Of a DNA stretch of 47,171 nt, positions 1-8,811 are shown piece after piece. Position numbers and translations under genes: made by a program. Source of the stretch: Paracoccaceae bacterium (GTDB lineage: Bacteria > Pseudomonadota > Alphaproteobacteria > Rhodobacterales > Rhodobacteraceae). Positions within the stretch are counted from its first letter, which is position 1, and every line of letters starts with the position of its first letter. Under the pieces are notes generated by a model. That model ran no database searches. It saw only the letters and a list, made by a program, of their open reading frames with translations, and was not told the DNA's origin. The stretch spans positions 1-47,171 of the forward strand of contig JAPOTI010000142.1 in assembly GCA_026709265.1 (NCBI GenBank), given 5' to 3'.

Positions 1-26
1 GCTGGCCAAATAAACCGACACACAGC

Positions 27-52
27 CGGACAGGTCTGCCAGGACCTGTCCG
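27..52. repeat. Perfect 10-bp inverted repeat (hairpin) near the left edge
   Basis: The arms CGGACAGGTC (27-36) and GACCTGTCCG (43-52) are perfect reverse complements around a 6-nt loop. Neither strand has a T-run right after the stem, so it is not a textbook intrinsic terminator. It lies upstream of the permease gene that starts at 262. If an ABC component gene ends just left of the window, this could be an intercistronic stem that limits expression of the permeases. That gene is not visible, so the role is inference. I see no coding region in 1-261. Confidence 0.5.
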
Positions 53-261
53 AACCATCCTCAGGCCCGGCACAATCTCAAAACACCATTTATTCTTGTG
101 ATCCGAACGAATTTCGGCAACTCGATAGTCAAGTTTGAAAATGAAGCCCCATGTGTTGAGATTCTGGTCTTTGAGGACGCCTCAGGAGTCGTATCAGTCT
201 CTTGAAAATGACTTCAAGCGATGGCTGCGTGTCATGCAATGGTCATTATTGATCCGTAACC

Positions 262-1866
262 ATGTCGAATCCACCTGAAATTCTGACAGCAGATGGCCGC
301 CCGCTCAAAGCCGGGTTGAGTCGTGCCTTACGTGCTCACAAGATTCGTGCTCTGCTACTCATTCTTCCCTTATTGCTATTTATTCTTGTCTCCTTCGTCG
401 CTCCGATAGGAGACATGTTGTTCCGGTCTGTCGAAAATCAGATCGTTGAACAAACTCTTCCGCGTACAGTGGCTGCCATTGAACAAGACTGGCATGACCA
501 TTCAAAGGCACCTCCGGAATCCGTGTATGCGGCCTTAACCTACGACTTGCGTCAAGCCAGCGAACAGCGTCTGCATACCCGTATCGGTTCTCGCTTGAAT
601 TATGAGACAACCGGAATCGCTTCGCTATTCCGCAAATCCGGCCGACGTATCGACAGGATTGGCAGTGATTATGCTGACCGATTTGTCCGGCATGATGAGA
701 TCTGGGGCGATCCAGTTGCATGGATGTCCCTGATGGCCGGTCCACACACGAAGCCGCCGATTGAACAATTATCTGATTTTCGCATCGATCCAGAAATCGC
801 CGCCATTTTGCCGGAAACAGCGTCTGTCTACGGAGGTTTTGTCCAGACTCTGATCGATATGGATGGAGTTTCTCCGGCCGAAGAAGTGCCCTGGAACAGT
901 GTCTATCTGGCTCTCTATCGTGACCTGACGGCTGATCCGGTCAGGATTCAAACTTATGAGGGAGAACACAGGACACAACTCATTGCAGCGGCAAAAGCCG
1001 CCGAGTCATTTGATCAGATTTTTGTCTCTGACAGTTTTGCAGATATCGACGATGATTGGATGCGAATTGATATTTGGGAAACCATAGAGGTTTTTTCGCC
1101 TCACTATACGTCGGGCTACTATCTCACGGCGGTCGATCTCAAGCTGACGCACGATGGGATCGAATCACAGGCCGAGGATAAGCGCATCCATCTCTTGCTG
1201 TTTCAACGCACGGCATTCATGTCTTTGGTGATCACGGTGACGTGCATTTTGCTGGGATATCCCATTGCATATTTGTTGGCACATGTGCCGATACGGACAT
1301 CAAACCTGCTGTTGATCCTCGTTCTACTGCCTTTCTGGACATCACTCCTGGTACGAACATCTGCATGGAAGGTCTTACTGCAGCAGGAGGGAGTCATTAA
1401 TGATATTCTTGTCTGGTTGGGAATTGTCGCCGATGAATCGCGCTTGGCAATGATCAATAATCAGTTTGGGACGATCGTTGCCATGACGCATATCTTGCTC
1501 CCCTTCATGATTTTGCCGCTCTATTCTGTGATGAAAACCATCCAGCCTTCCTATGTCCGTGCGGCGAAATCTCTTGGTGCCAATGACTGGACGGCCTTTT
1601 GGCGCGTGTATTTTCCGCAATCTGTTCCAGGAATTGGTGCAGGCTGTATACTGGTTTTTATCCTGTCGATTGGTTACTATATCACGCCTGAAATTGTTGG
1701 CGGGCGCACCGGCACATTCATTTCAAATCGCATTGCTTTTCATATTTCACAGTCTTTGAATTGGGGCTTGGCCGCTGCACTGGGTGCCCTTCTTCTGATC
1801 ACGGTGCTTGTTCTTTACTGGCTCTATGATCGGATTGTCGGCATCGACAATGTCAAGCTGGGGTGA
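262..1866 (+). CDS. ABC transporter permease (polyamine/PotB-like) with large periplasmic insertion
   Basis: This is a membrane subunit of a binding-protein-dependent importer of the spermidine/putrescine (PotB) class, 534 aa. Membrane segment 1 lies at about residues 28-50. About 260 hydrophilic residues follow before the remaining helices begin near residue 314. The EAA loop that contacts the ATPase is visible as AAKSLGANDWTAFWRV near residue 435. PotB homologues are usually 280-320 aa and related alphaproteobacterial permeases around 400 aa, so the loop between helices 1 and 2 is unusually long. The gene ends in a GTGA overlap with the next permease, so the pair is cotranscribed. The ATPase and binding protein are not in the window and may lie to the left. 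Substrate class is inferred from family resemblance only. Confidence 0.85.
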   Translation: MSNPPEILTADGRPLKAGLSRALRAHKIRALLLILPLLLFILVSFVAPIGDMLFRSVENQIVEQTLPRTVAAIEQDWHDHSKAPPESVYAALTYDLRQASEQRLHTRIGSRLNYETTGIASLFRKSGRRIDRIGSDYADRFVRHDEIWGDPVAWMSLMAGPHTKPPIEQLSDFRIDPEIAAILPETASVYGGFVQTLIDMDGVSPAEEVPWNSVYLALYRDLTADPVRIQTYEGEHRTQLIAAAKAAESFDQIFVSDSFADIDDDWMRIDIWETIEVFSPHYTSGYYLTAVDLKLTHDGIESQAEDKRIHLLLFQRTAFMSLVITVTCILLGYPIAYLLAHVPIRTSNLLLILVLLPFWTSLLVRTSAWKVLLQQEGVINDILVWLGIVADESRLAMINNQFGTIVAMTHILLPFMILPLYSVMKTIQPSYVRAAKSLGANDWTAFWRVYFPQSVPGIGAGCILVFILSIGYYITPEIVGGRTGTFISNRIAFHISQSLNWGLAAALGALLLITVLVLYWLYDRIVGIDNVKLG

Positions 1867-2732
1867 GTGATCAACGAATGGCCCTTCCTGAATATGCATC
1901 GCCTGCACAACGGATTTGGTTCTATATTTTCCGGATTTTTTGCGGGCTGGGTTTTTTCTTCCTGATTGCGCCCATCATTGCCATTATTCCTCTCAGTTTC
2001 AACGCAGAGGATTTCTTCACCTATACACCCGGTATGCTTGCACTGGACGCGCAGGCCTATTCCCTGAAACATTATGTCGATTTCTTTACCAATCCTGACT
2101 GGCAACAGGCATTGGCAAACTCAGCTCGGATTGCACCGATGGCCACATTGTTATCGGTATCATTTGGGACTCTCGCGGCGATTGGATTGTCACAGTCACA
2201 TGTGCCGTTCAGACGCATCATTATGGCGATCCTGATTTCACCAATGATTGTCCCACTCATTATTTCCGCCGCTGGAATGTACTTTTTCTTTTCTCGTATT
2301 GGTCTGCAAGGCACCTACTGGGGTGTGGTGCTTGCCCATGCGGCACTTGGAACACCATTTGTGATTATCACCGTAACCGCAACTTTGGTGGGATTTGATC
2401 GTTCGCTGACCCGGGCTGCGGCGACACTCGGTGCCGGACCGGTCCGCACATTCTTCCGTATTCAGATGCCACTGATCCTGCCTGGTGTCATCTCCGGCGG
2501 GTTGTTTGCTTTCATCACGTCATTTGATGAGGTTGTCGTTGTGATATTTGTCGGCTCAGCCGCGCAACAGACACTTCCATGGCAAATGTTCACTGGTCTG
2601 CGAGAGCAGATTTCCCCAACCATCCTTGCAGTTGCGGCAGTTCTCGTGGCTCTCTCTATTCTGTTGTTGGCCTCCGTCGAGCTTTTGCGACGCCGTTCAG
2701 AAAGACTTCGAGGAATTTCGCCACACGGGTGA
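1863..2732 (+). CDS. ABC transporter permease (polyamine/PotC-like)
   Basis: This is the second permease of the importer, 289 aa, with six predicted membrane helices, the usual PotC size and layout. The EAA-type loop AAATLGAGPVRTFFRI is near residue 180, followed by the FITSFDEV stretch typical of polyamine/iron-type permeases. The GTG start at 1863 overlaps the TGA stop of the upstream permease. An in-frame ATG at 1878 is a possible alternative, but the overlap favours the GTG. The two permeases should form the heterodimeric channel that takes substrate from a periplasmic binding protein. The 150 nt after this gene hold nothing I can identify before the oppositely oriented AEC gene. Confidence 0.88.
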   Translation: MSDQRMALPEYASPAQRIWFYIFRIFCGLGFFFLIAPIIAIIPLSFNAEDFFTYTPGMLALDAQAYSLKHYVDFFTNPDWQQALANSARIAPMATLLSVSFGTLAAIGLSQSHVPFRRIIMAILISPMIVPLIISAAGMYFFFSRIGLQGTYWGVVLAHAALGTPFVIITVTATLVGFDRSLTRAAATLGAGPVRTFFRIQMPLILPGVISGGLFAFITSFDEVVVVIFVGSAAQQTLPWQMFTGLREQISPTILAVAAVLVALSILLLASVELLRRRSERLRGISPHG

Positions 2733-2885
2733 ATGACGCCTGGCTGACGGCAGAATTGCGACCACAGGACATCAGATTCAGCAGCACATAGCGGTTGGTG
2801 TGGCATGCTGGTGAGGCTGAATTGTGCGTTACTGACAACTGACAGGTCTGAGGTTACAGGGATGGAACGCACGCCACCCGTGCCA

Positions 2886-3818
2886 TCAAGCCATCAGCCA
2901 GAGCCAAATTGACGCTGTGAAGACCGATAGACCAGTGGCAAGCAGGACCGAGGCGGCGACGACCCGCTGTGCCCGTTTGTACATGCTTGAGAAGATATAG
3001 GCGTTGATTCCAGGTGCCATCGCAGCGGTGATGACGGCACTGCGGACCAGGTCGGTTTCGAGCGCAAAGATGAATGCCGACAATATCCAGGAAATGAGTG
3101 GGTGAAGGACAAGTGATGTCGTCGCAATGAATAGGATGAGACGAAGATCGCCCTCGGGCCGATAGCGAACGATGACGCCGCCGAGACCAAACAAAGCCGC
3201 GGGCAGGGCGCTCGCTGCAATCATGTCCAGCGCTTCATGGGCGATGTTTGGCACAGGGAGATCAAGGAGATTGAAAATGAAACCGAGCAATATGCCCAGC
3301 ATCAGTGCATTCCCGAACATCACGCGCCCGGTCTGTCGGATTGTTGCGCGGATACCGGAGCTTTCTGATCGCACCATTTCCATGGCGGTAATGCCCACGA
3401 AATAACAATAGGGGGCGTGCAGCGCGACGAGGGCAAAAGTCGCTTCAAGAGCGGTTCCGCCATAGGCACGCCCGACAATCGGAAGACCAAGAAGGACAGT
3501 ATTGCTGAACAGCACAGCAAATCCGACAGCAATTGAGTCTTCCCAGCTGCGCTTGAACCACCAGCGGGCGGCGGCAAGTCCACAGATAAAACAGGCAGTG
3601 GAGCCACCATAAAATGACAGAATCAGTGCGGGTCGCAATGTCCGCGCAAGATCCATGTTGAGAATGGCTGCAAATAACAGGCAGGGGATGGCGAAACCCT
3701 GAGTATAGATCATGATTCCATGAATATGACTGTCGGTAAAGATCCGGCGCCACACCATCAGATAGCCCGCGCCAATCACCAGAAAGACTGGTGCGGTGAT
3801 TTCGATAAGAATATTCAA
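2886..3818 (-). CDS. AEC (auxin efflux carrier) family transporter
   Basis: This is a 310-aa polytopic membrane protein with about ten hydrophobic segments and the family's typical small-residue-rich helices. It resembles the AEC/MdcF-type permeases, which in bacteria carry carboxylates such as malonate or malate. The substrate here cannot be told from sequence. The start is a TTG at 3816-3818 that overlaps the stop of the MBL hydrolase (TTGA), so it is the last gene of the minus-strand run beginning at dacA-like 8384. AEC transporters are not a usual member of this housekeeping run, so it is probably a later addition that shares the transcript. Confidence 0.85.
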   Translation of the reverse strand: MNILIEITAPVFLVIGAGYLMVWRRIFTDSHIHGIMIYTQGFAIPCLLFAAILNMDLARTLRPALILSFYGGSTACFICGLAAARWWFKRSWEDSIAVGFAVLFSNTVLLGLPIVGRAYGGTALEATFALVALHAPYCYFVGITAMEMVRSESSGIRATIRQTGRVMFGNALMLGILLGFIFNLLDLPVPNIAHEALDMIAASALPAALFGLGGVIVRYRPEGDLRLILFIATTSLVLHPLISWILSAFIFALETDLVRSAVITAAMAPGINAYIFSSMYKRAQRVVAASVLLATGLSVFTASIWLWLMA

Positions 3819-4621
3819 GCAGTCAGGAGGTCGTAGCTGATCTCAAAACCGTCGTAGGCGGGTTCGACATGCGGCGGTGTTTCATTGAGCACAGTCTGAT
3901 AATCGAGATCATTATGCATATTCGTCAGAATCGCGCGTTGGGGTGCGACCCTTTCAATCCATTCAAGCGTTTGCTCCAAGTGGGTATGTGTTCGATGAGG
4001 TTCACGCCTGAGTGCATCCACAATCCAGCAATTGATCCCGCTGAGTTTTTCCCAGACCTCTTCTGTAATTGCCGAAACATCAGGCAGGTAAGCCAGCGGC
4101 CCAATGATAAACCCATTACTTGATATCGTGCCATGTTCAACCACAAAAGGATCCAGAGTGATGTCTCCACCATCTCCGGTGACGGTTATAGGTCCTGTCA
4201 ATATGTTCATTTCAAGCATCGGTGGGTAAAGACTGCCGACAGGGCGCTCAAAAGCATAGCCAAATCGCTTGATTAACTCATCGCGCGTTGCATCATCGGC
4301 CCAAACAGGCAGCCGAGCACCTCGATTGTGAAAAATCATGCGCAAGTCGTCAAGTCCATTCACATGATCGGCATGTGCATGAGTATAGACCACAGCATCA
4401 AGCAGCCCAACCTCAGCGTTCAGCAATTGTTGTCTGAGGTCGGGAGACGAATCAATCAAGACACGGGTCGATTTGTCACCTTCAATTCGGTGGACAAGCA
4501 ACGAGCAGCGGGTCCGTTGGTTGCGCCGGTCCGCCGGGTCGCAATTTCCCCACAGGCCACCCAGGCGCGGCACACCTCCGGATGAACCGCATCCGAGAAT
4601 ACGAAAAACAAGTCGCGCCAT
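3815..4621 (-). CDS. MBL-fold metallo-hydrolase (PhnP-like)
   Basis: This is a metallo-beta-lactamase-fold hydrolase, 268 aa. The metal-binding motif THAHADHVNGLDDLR is near residue 80. An N-terminal LGCGSSGGVP loop resembles PhnP-type phosphodiesterases, which act on cyclic phosphate or phosphodiester substrates. Further histidines (the HG of VEHGTIS, NMHNDLD) fit the remaining metal ligands. In many alphaproteobacteria this gene follows tatD and holB, as it does here. It is probably cytoplasmic, with no signal peptide. The in vivo substrate is unknown. The ATG start at 4621 is 43 nt after the TatD-like stop. Confidence 0.85.
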   Translation of the reverse strand: MARLVFRILGCGSSGGVPRLGGLWGNCDPADRRNQRTRCSLLVHRIEGDKSTRVLIDSSPDLRQQLLNAEVGLLDAVVYTHAHADHVNGLDDLRMIFHNRGARLPVWADDATRDELIKRFGYAFERPVGSLYPPMLEMNILTGPITVTGDGGDITLDPFVVEHGTISSNGFIIGPLAYLPDVSAITEEVWEKLSGINCWIVDALRREPHRTHTHLEQTLEWIERVAPQRAILTNMHNDLDYQTVLNETPPHVEPAYDGFEISYDLLTA

Positions 4622-4664
4622 CAGGGAAACAAGTTTCGATCAGAAATGTGAGAGATGGGTCGCA

Positions 4665-5471
4665 TTATGAACCTTCTGCCCAGCATCCTGCCTTGGTGAA
4701 GAGGGTGTCAAAGTTTTGTGTGGTTTGCTGCGCAAACGCGTCAAATTGGCAGTTGAAGATTTGTGCTGCAGATCGCGCAGTGTCAACAACAAAAGCCGGT
4801 TCATTGCGTTTACCGCGGTTTGGTACCGGAGCCAAATAGGGCGCATCGGTTTCAACAAGAAGCCTGTTGCGCGGGACAGCGGCAAAAATCTTGCGAAGAC
4901 TCTTGGCATTTCGGAAAGTGATAATGCCTGAGATTGACAGATAGAAGTCCAAATCCAGTGCAACCCTTGCCAGTTTTGCGCTGGAAGAAAAGCAGTGCAT
5001 GACACAAGAAAACGCTCCATTCCTGAATTCATGTGTCAGAATGTCTGCCATGTCATCGCAGGCATCTCGTGAATGGATGATGAGTGGAAGTCCGGTTATA
5101 CGGGCGGCTGCAATATGCGTTTCGAGACTCAGTTTCTGCGCGGGTTCGGATTCCCGTGTATAGTGGTAATCGAGTCCGGACTCGCCGATACCGATCATTT
5201 TTGGATGCTGAGCGCATGCACATAGCTGCTCGACACTCGCCTGTTTCTCAGTCTCAGCGTAATGCGGGTGGATGCCAGCGGCGAAGAAGACACCGGAGTA
5301 AGCCTGTGCGATCTCGGCAACATTGTCAAAACGAGTCAAGGATGTACAGATTGTCACCATTCGGGTGACACCGCAATTGTGGGCGCGTTGGACGACCCCA
5401 TCGAGATCATCGGAAAAATCAGGGAAGTCGAGATGACAGTGGCTATCCACCAAATGCGAGCGGCAGTTCAT
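4665..5471 (-). CDS. TatD family metal-dependent hydrolase (YcfH-like)
   Basis: This is a TIM-barrel metal-dependent hydrolase of the TatD family (3'-5' exonuclease/DNase activity in characterised members), 268 aa. The first metal motif VDSHCHLDFPDF is at the N-terminus. GIGESGLDYHY carries the conserved glutamate, HSRDA and HCFS the histidines, and LVETDAPYLAP the C-terminal aspartate. A longer frame begins with TTG at 5483, but the ATG at 5471 is preceded by a GGGA ribosome-binding site at good spacing and was chosen. It sits between holB and the MBL hydrolase. In many alphaproteobacteria metG lies between holB and tatD; here it is absent. Confidence 0.9.
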   Translation of the reverse strand: MNCRSHLVDSHCHLDFPDFSDDLDGVVQRAHNCGVTRMVTICTSLTRFDNVAEIAQAYSGVFFAAGIHPHYAETEKQASVEQLCACAQHPKMIGIGESGLDYHYTRESEPAQKLSLETHIAAARITGLPLIIHSRDACDDMADILTHEFRNGAFSCVMHCFSSSAKLARVALDLDFYLSISGIITFRNAKSLRKIFAAVPRNRLLVETDAPYLAPVPNRGKRNEPAFVVDTARSAAQIFNCQFDAFAQQTTQNFDTLFTKAGCWAEGS

Positions 5472-5491
5472 CAAAAATCCCAATTTGTCGG

Positions 5492-6586
5492 TTAAGCAGC
5501 AGTCTGATCGATTTTGAACAACATATCCAACACAACTGAAGCCGGGTCAAGATTGACCTCTCGTGCATGTCCGATATCACTGGACAATCTTGTGTGCAGA
5601 TTTGACCAGAATTTTCCAGACCTGCATTGTGCCAGTCGGGTCAAACATGCCGCTTCACCTGAAACGGCTTCGTTGACGTTGATTCCACTTGCCACTTTTG
5701 TGAGACGCGCGAGCAACACGAGCAGGGACGTCGTGACGGTTTCATACTGTGTATCCGCATTGCGTCCGGTGCATTCATCGGCGAGTTGGGTGGCTTCCAG
5801 GCCCGAGAAGTTCGACTCCATCGCCAGTAATTTGACCAGTCGGCTGTAGATTTCCAGTCCACGGTTGGCATGAAGCTGTACCGCATCTCCGACCGATCCA
5901 CCGGTCAGTTCGAAGAGTGCGACCTGGTCTTTGATTTCGAGTCCAGTCGCGTCTTCTACGGCCAGTTTCAACATATCGGCGTTCAAATTCGAACAGCGCA
6001 AGACCCCGCATCGGCTACGGATAGTCGGGAGCAACAGGTTGGGTGAATGGCTTACGAGGAAAAAAAAGGTATTCGCCGGAGGTTCCTCCAGCAGCTTGAG
6101 GAGTGCATTGGCGGCGAAATTGTTCATATCGTCAGCCGCATCGACGATTGCAATCAATGGCAGGCCATCAGGAGGTGCCAGAGCGAACTGTTCTCCCAAC
6201 AATCGGATATCTTCAACAGTAATCTGACGCCGGAGGTGCTTGCCGCGGGGGTCAATTGAACGACGGACAAGGGAGAGCCCCGGTTCTGAAAGTGCCAGGA
6301 TACGACGTATCACCGGATGATTCGGATCAACATCGAGATTGACAGGTGCGTGGTCCGGTTGCGTTTTTGCGGCCTGCATCATGAGGAATTTGGTGATCTT
6401 CCAGGCCAGTGTTGCCTTACCAACTCCTTTTGGGCCCGTTAGCAACCAGGCGTGCAAGAGCCGTTGGGAGCAAAATGCGTTGAGGAACCGCTCTTCAGCA
6501 ACCCTTTGTCCATAGATTGTCTCGGTAAAGCGCGGATGTTCTGTGCCCTCCAGACGATCAGGCTCTGGGAGCGGTGCGCTGTTCAC
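5492..6586 (-). CDS. holB: DNA polymerase III delta' subunit
   Basis: This is a clamp-loader subunit that helps open the beta clamp onto primed DNA, 364 aa. It shows the AAA+ layout: a P-loop-like GPKGVGKAT near residue 55, the sensor/arginine-finger region NALLKLLEEPP, and the conserved SRC (TIRSRCG) near residue 190. The C-terminal third is the helical collar domain. The start is GTG at 6584-6586 and overlaps the tmk stop (GTGA), so tmk and holB are translationally coupled, a pairing common across bacteria. The cysteine-rich zinc module found in several clamp-loader proteins is not evident. Confidence 0.9.
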   Translation of the reverse strand: MNSAPLPEPDRLEGTEHPRFTETIYGQRVAEERFLNAFCSQRLLHAWLLTGPKGVGKATLAWKITKFLMMQAAKTQPDHAPVNLDVDPNHPVIRRILALSEPGLSLVRRSIDPRGKHLRRQITVEDIRLLGEQFALAPPDGLPLIAIVDAADDMNNFAANALLKLLEEPPANTFFFLVSHSPNLLLPTIRSRCGVLRCSNLNADMLKLAVEDATGLEIKDQVALFELTGGSVGDAVQLHANRGLEIYSRLVKLLAMESNFSGLEATQLADECTGRNADTQYETVTTSLLVLLARLTKVASGINVNEAVSGEAACLTRLAQCRSGKFWSNLHTRLSSDIGHAREVNLDPASVVLDMLFKIDQTAA

Positions 6587-7203
6587 GATAGCAATTCATT
6601 TGCGCAAACAAGTATTTCGGCTGCGATATGGTGTTCATCGCGGTCACCATCAACAACTGAACATCGATGCGGATTGGCCTGTGCGATGGCAATAAATCTC
6701 TCTCGTAATTCTTCAAGCTTCTCACCGAATGATTCCAGTCTTGTGTCACCGCCGCTGCGTTGGTGTACGCGCTGTAATGCCGTTTCAACCGGTATATCGA
6801 TAACGATGGTCAGGTCCGGTTCGATTCCGATCATCAAATCGTGGAGTTGATCAATTTTCCGGGCGAGCTGCGCGTCGTTAAATCCCTGATAAACCCGCGT
6901 TGAATCGACAAACCGATCGGTAATGACAATTTTACCGTTTTCCATGGCGGGAAGAATAAGACTGTCGAGATGGTGCCGCCGGGCTGCGGTGAACAGAAGC
7001 GCCTCGGTCGCCGCCCCGAGGCCGCGAAGACTCTTGCCCGCCAGCAACTGATAGAATGGCTCGCCGCCAACGCCTCCACCGGGCTCAAAAGTGACGATAT
7101 TGTCAACACCTGCAACGGAGAGACTTTTGCCAAGACGCTCAGCTTGTCTTGATTTACCGGCACCATCAATACCCTCAATGGAAATCAACCCTCCTTTTTC
7201 CAT
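6583..7203 (-). CDS. tmk: Thymidylate kinase
   Basis: This enzyme phosphorylates dTMP to dTDP for DNA synthesis, 206 aa, the normal length. The P-loop is GIDGAGKS at residues 11-18, the TDRFVDS motif is near residue 95, and a lid-like region with RSGGDTR lies near residue 150. An oddity is that the usual substrate-binding T-R-E-P-G-G motif reads T-F-E-P-G-G-G at residues 38-44, so the arginine is replaced by phenylalanine; the codon is TTT. The gene lies 2 nt after the D,D-carboxypeptidase stop and overlaps holB by 4 nt, as expected for the conserved run. Function is probably retained, because the rest of the fold is intact. Confidence 0.9.
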   Translation of the reverse strand: MEKGGLISIEGIDGAGKSRQAERLGKSLSVAGVDNIVTFEPGGGVGGEPFYQLLAGKSLRGLGAATEALLFTAARRHHLDSLILPAMENGKIVITDRFVDSTRVYQGFNDAQLARKIDQLHDLMIGIEPDLTIVIDIPVETALQRVHQRSGGDTRLESFGEKLEELRERFIAIAQANPHRCSVVDGDRDEHHIAAEILVCANELLS

Positions 7204-7205
7204 GA

Positions 7206-8384
7206 TCAGCGATCAAGAAACCCGTCGAGTCCAATCTTTGTGGCCAAATTGGCCAGGGCAGTTTTCATACGCACTGAGAATCCCCCGTCTCCGACATCCT
7301 CATTGGCGATCAGCGGAAAGGTCAGGATTGTGTCAAATTCTTGCAGTTGCACCTCAAGTCGACCAACAACCTGACCCTTGGATATTGGTGTTTCCAAGAG
7401 ACTGTCATAAATGACATTGGCATTGATTCCAGTATCCTGTCCGGACCTGGTGGCAACCGGCACACTGACCGTTTCGGCCACTGTCGCGGCGAGTTTGGGC
7501 TTGTCACCCATGAAGACAGGAATTGAGACCACGGTGTCACCCGACCTGAACAGTTCCTTGTCGGCATATTGGAAATTGTACCAGTTGATTATCTTCTCTG
7601 ATTCCTGTTCCCGAATCGCACGATTGCTCAAACCAGTCACTACGAATACAATGCGTCGATTGCCGCGTTTGGCGGAGCCAGTCAAACCGTAACCGGCTTC
7701 GCTCGTATAACCCGTCTTGAGACCATCGGCACCAATATCCAGCGTGAGCAGTGGATTCCGATTCCGCCGGTTTTCCGGGACACGATTATCAAAGGCGAAC
7801 TCACGCTCACCGAAATATGCATAGAGGTCCGGGAATCTCGTGATGATTTCGCTACTCACCGTTGCCAGGTCACGGACGCTCATACGATGATCTGGATGTG
7901 GCCAACCATTGGAATTCCTGAAAATCGATTGGGTGAGTCCGATTTCCTGTCCGCGTGTGGTCATGAGGCGCGCAAATCCGGCTTCGGTGCCATCTGGTGA
8001 CATGGCTTCAGCCAGCACAGCACTCGCATCATTGCCCGACAGGACAATAACACCGCGGATCAGGTCTTCAACAGTCACGCGTTCGCCGGCTTTAAGAAAC
8101 ATTGAAGAGCCGCGATACTTGACCGCATCTGCGGAGACCGGGAGTCTGTCTGTCAGCGCGAGGTGACCATCGGATACAGCTTCGAAGACCATGAAAACGG
8201 TCATGATTTTGGACATTGAGGCGGGTGGCAAGGGCACATCGGGATTTTTTTCAGCCAGAACCAATCCGGTTGCGTGATCAACAATGATCAGCGCTTTTCC
8301 TGACGACTGAAAGGCAAGTGATACCGATGCGGAGAATAGCCAAAATAACGTCAAAGTGACGATAATGTGGATCGCGCGCGTCAT
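7206..8384 (-). CDS. D-alanyl-D-alanine carboxypeptidase (low-molecular-weight PBP, DacA/DacC class)
   Basis: This periplasmic serine carboxypeptidase trims the terminal D-Ala from peptidoglycan stem peptides, 392 aa. A signal peptide covers about residues 1-25. The penicillin-binding motifs are complete: SxxK as S56-M-S-K59, SGN at 116-118, and KTG within DGLKTGYTS near residue 225. The C-terminal hundred residues fit the PBP5 beta-sandwich domain. It is the first gene of the run continuing to tmk and holB. The ATG at 8384 has a GGGAAGAT ribosome-binding region just upstream. A 6-bp inverted repeat at 8411-8432 lies in its promoter area. Confidence 0.92.
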   Translation of the reverse strand: MTRAIHIIVTLTLFWLFSASVSLAFQSSGKALIIVDHATGLVLAEKNPDVPLPPASMSKIMTVFMVFEAVSDGHLALTDRLPVSADAVKYRGSSMFLKAGERVTVEDLIRGVIVLSGNDASAVLAEAMSPDGTEAGFARLMTTRGQEIGLTQSIFRNSNGWPHPDHRMSVRDLATVSSEIITRFPDLYAYFGEREFAFDNRVPENRRNRNPLLTLDIGADGLKTGYTSEAGYGLTGSAKRGNRRIVFVVTGLSNRAIREQESEKIINWYNFQYADKELFRSGDTVVSIPVFMGDKPKLAATVAETVSVPVATRSGQDTGINANVIYDSLLETPISKGQVVGRLEVQLQEFDTILTFPLIANEDVGDGGFSVRMKTALANLATKIGLDGFLDR

Positions 8385-8721
8385 ATCTTCCCGCCCAATA
8401 ACAGTCCCATATTGTCAGTAAACCGCGACAATTGCAAAGACCAATCGTTTCGAATGACCGATGGAGTGGAAGGGAAATGTGCCTGATCTGTTATCGAACT
8501 GTGCACCGCCGCTCCCCAGGATTCTCACCCTGATCGTCGCAAATTCTCAGCTTGATTGACGCGCCACAAGAGTCATGAGGTCCGGAGAATACTGGCCCTG
8601 AGAGACAGCTCCCCGGTCTCCTGGTGCAGAGGTCAGTGCTCAACCCCTCCCGCATAACCCTCGAAAACAACGGAAAAATCCAACAGCAGCCGGATGGGGA
8701 GAACGCTTTTGCGAGGGCAAG
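8385..8721. other. Intergenic stretch between carboxypeptidase gene and tRNA-Ser
   Basis: About 340 nt without a convincing gene. Apart from the short inverted repeat at 8411-8432 I see no coding frame with recognisable sequence. In many alphaproteobacteria an rlpA-type lipoprotein gene precedes the carboxypeptidase; nothing of that kind is readable here. Confidence 0.5.
8411..8432. promoter_or_regulatory. Inverted repeat in the presumed carboxypeptidase promoter region
   Basis: ATTGTC (8411-8416) and GACAAT (8427-8432) are perfect reverse complements with a 10-nt spacer, 27 nt upstream of the carboxypeptidase start. The spacing of half-sites (16 nt centre to centre) is less than two helical turns but could suit a dimeric regulator. 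This is a short repeat and could be chance. No strong promoter hexamers stand out around it. Confidence 0.25.
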
Positions 8722-8811
8722 TGGCGGAGGAGGTGGGATTTGAACCCACGGTGGAGTTTCCCCCACGCCGGTTTTCAAGACCGGTACATTCGACCACTCT
8801 GTCACTCCTCC
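8722..8811 (-). tRNA. tRNA-Ser (anticodon UGA)
   Basis: Read on the minus strand, the acceptor stem GGAGGAG (8805-8811) pairs with CTCCTCC (8726-8732). Discriminator G and an encoded CCA (8722-8724) follow. The anticodon stem CCGGT/ACCGG encloses CTTGAAA, giving anticodon TGA, which reads UCA/UCN serine codons. A long variable arm (GTGGGGGAAACTCCAC) confirms the class II serine type, and a T-arm GTGGGTTCAAATCCCAC is present. A TATAAA-like -10 box on the minus strand at 8844-8849 is a possible promoter element. Confidence 0.97.
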
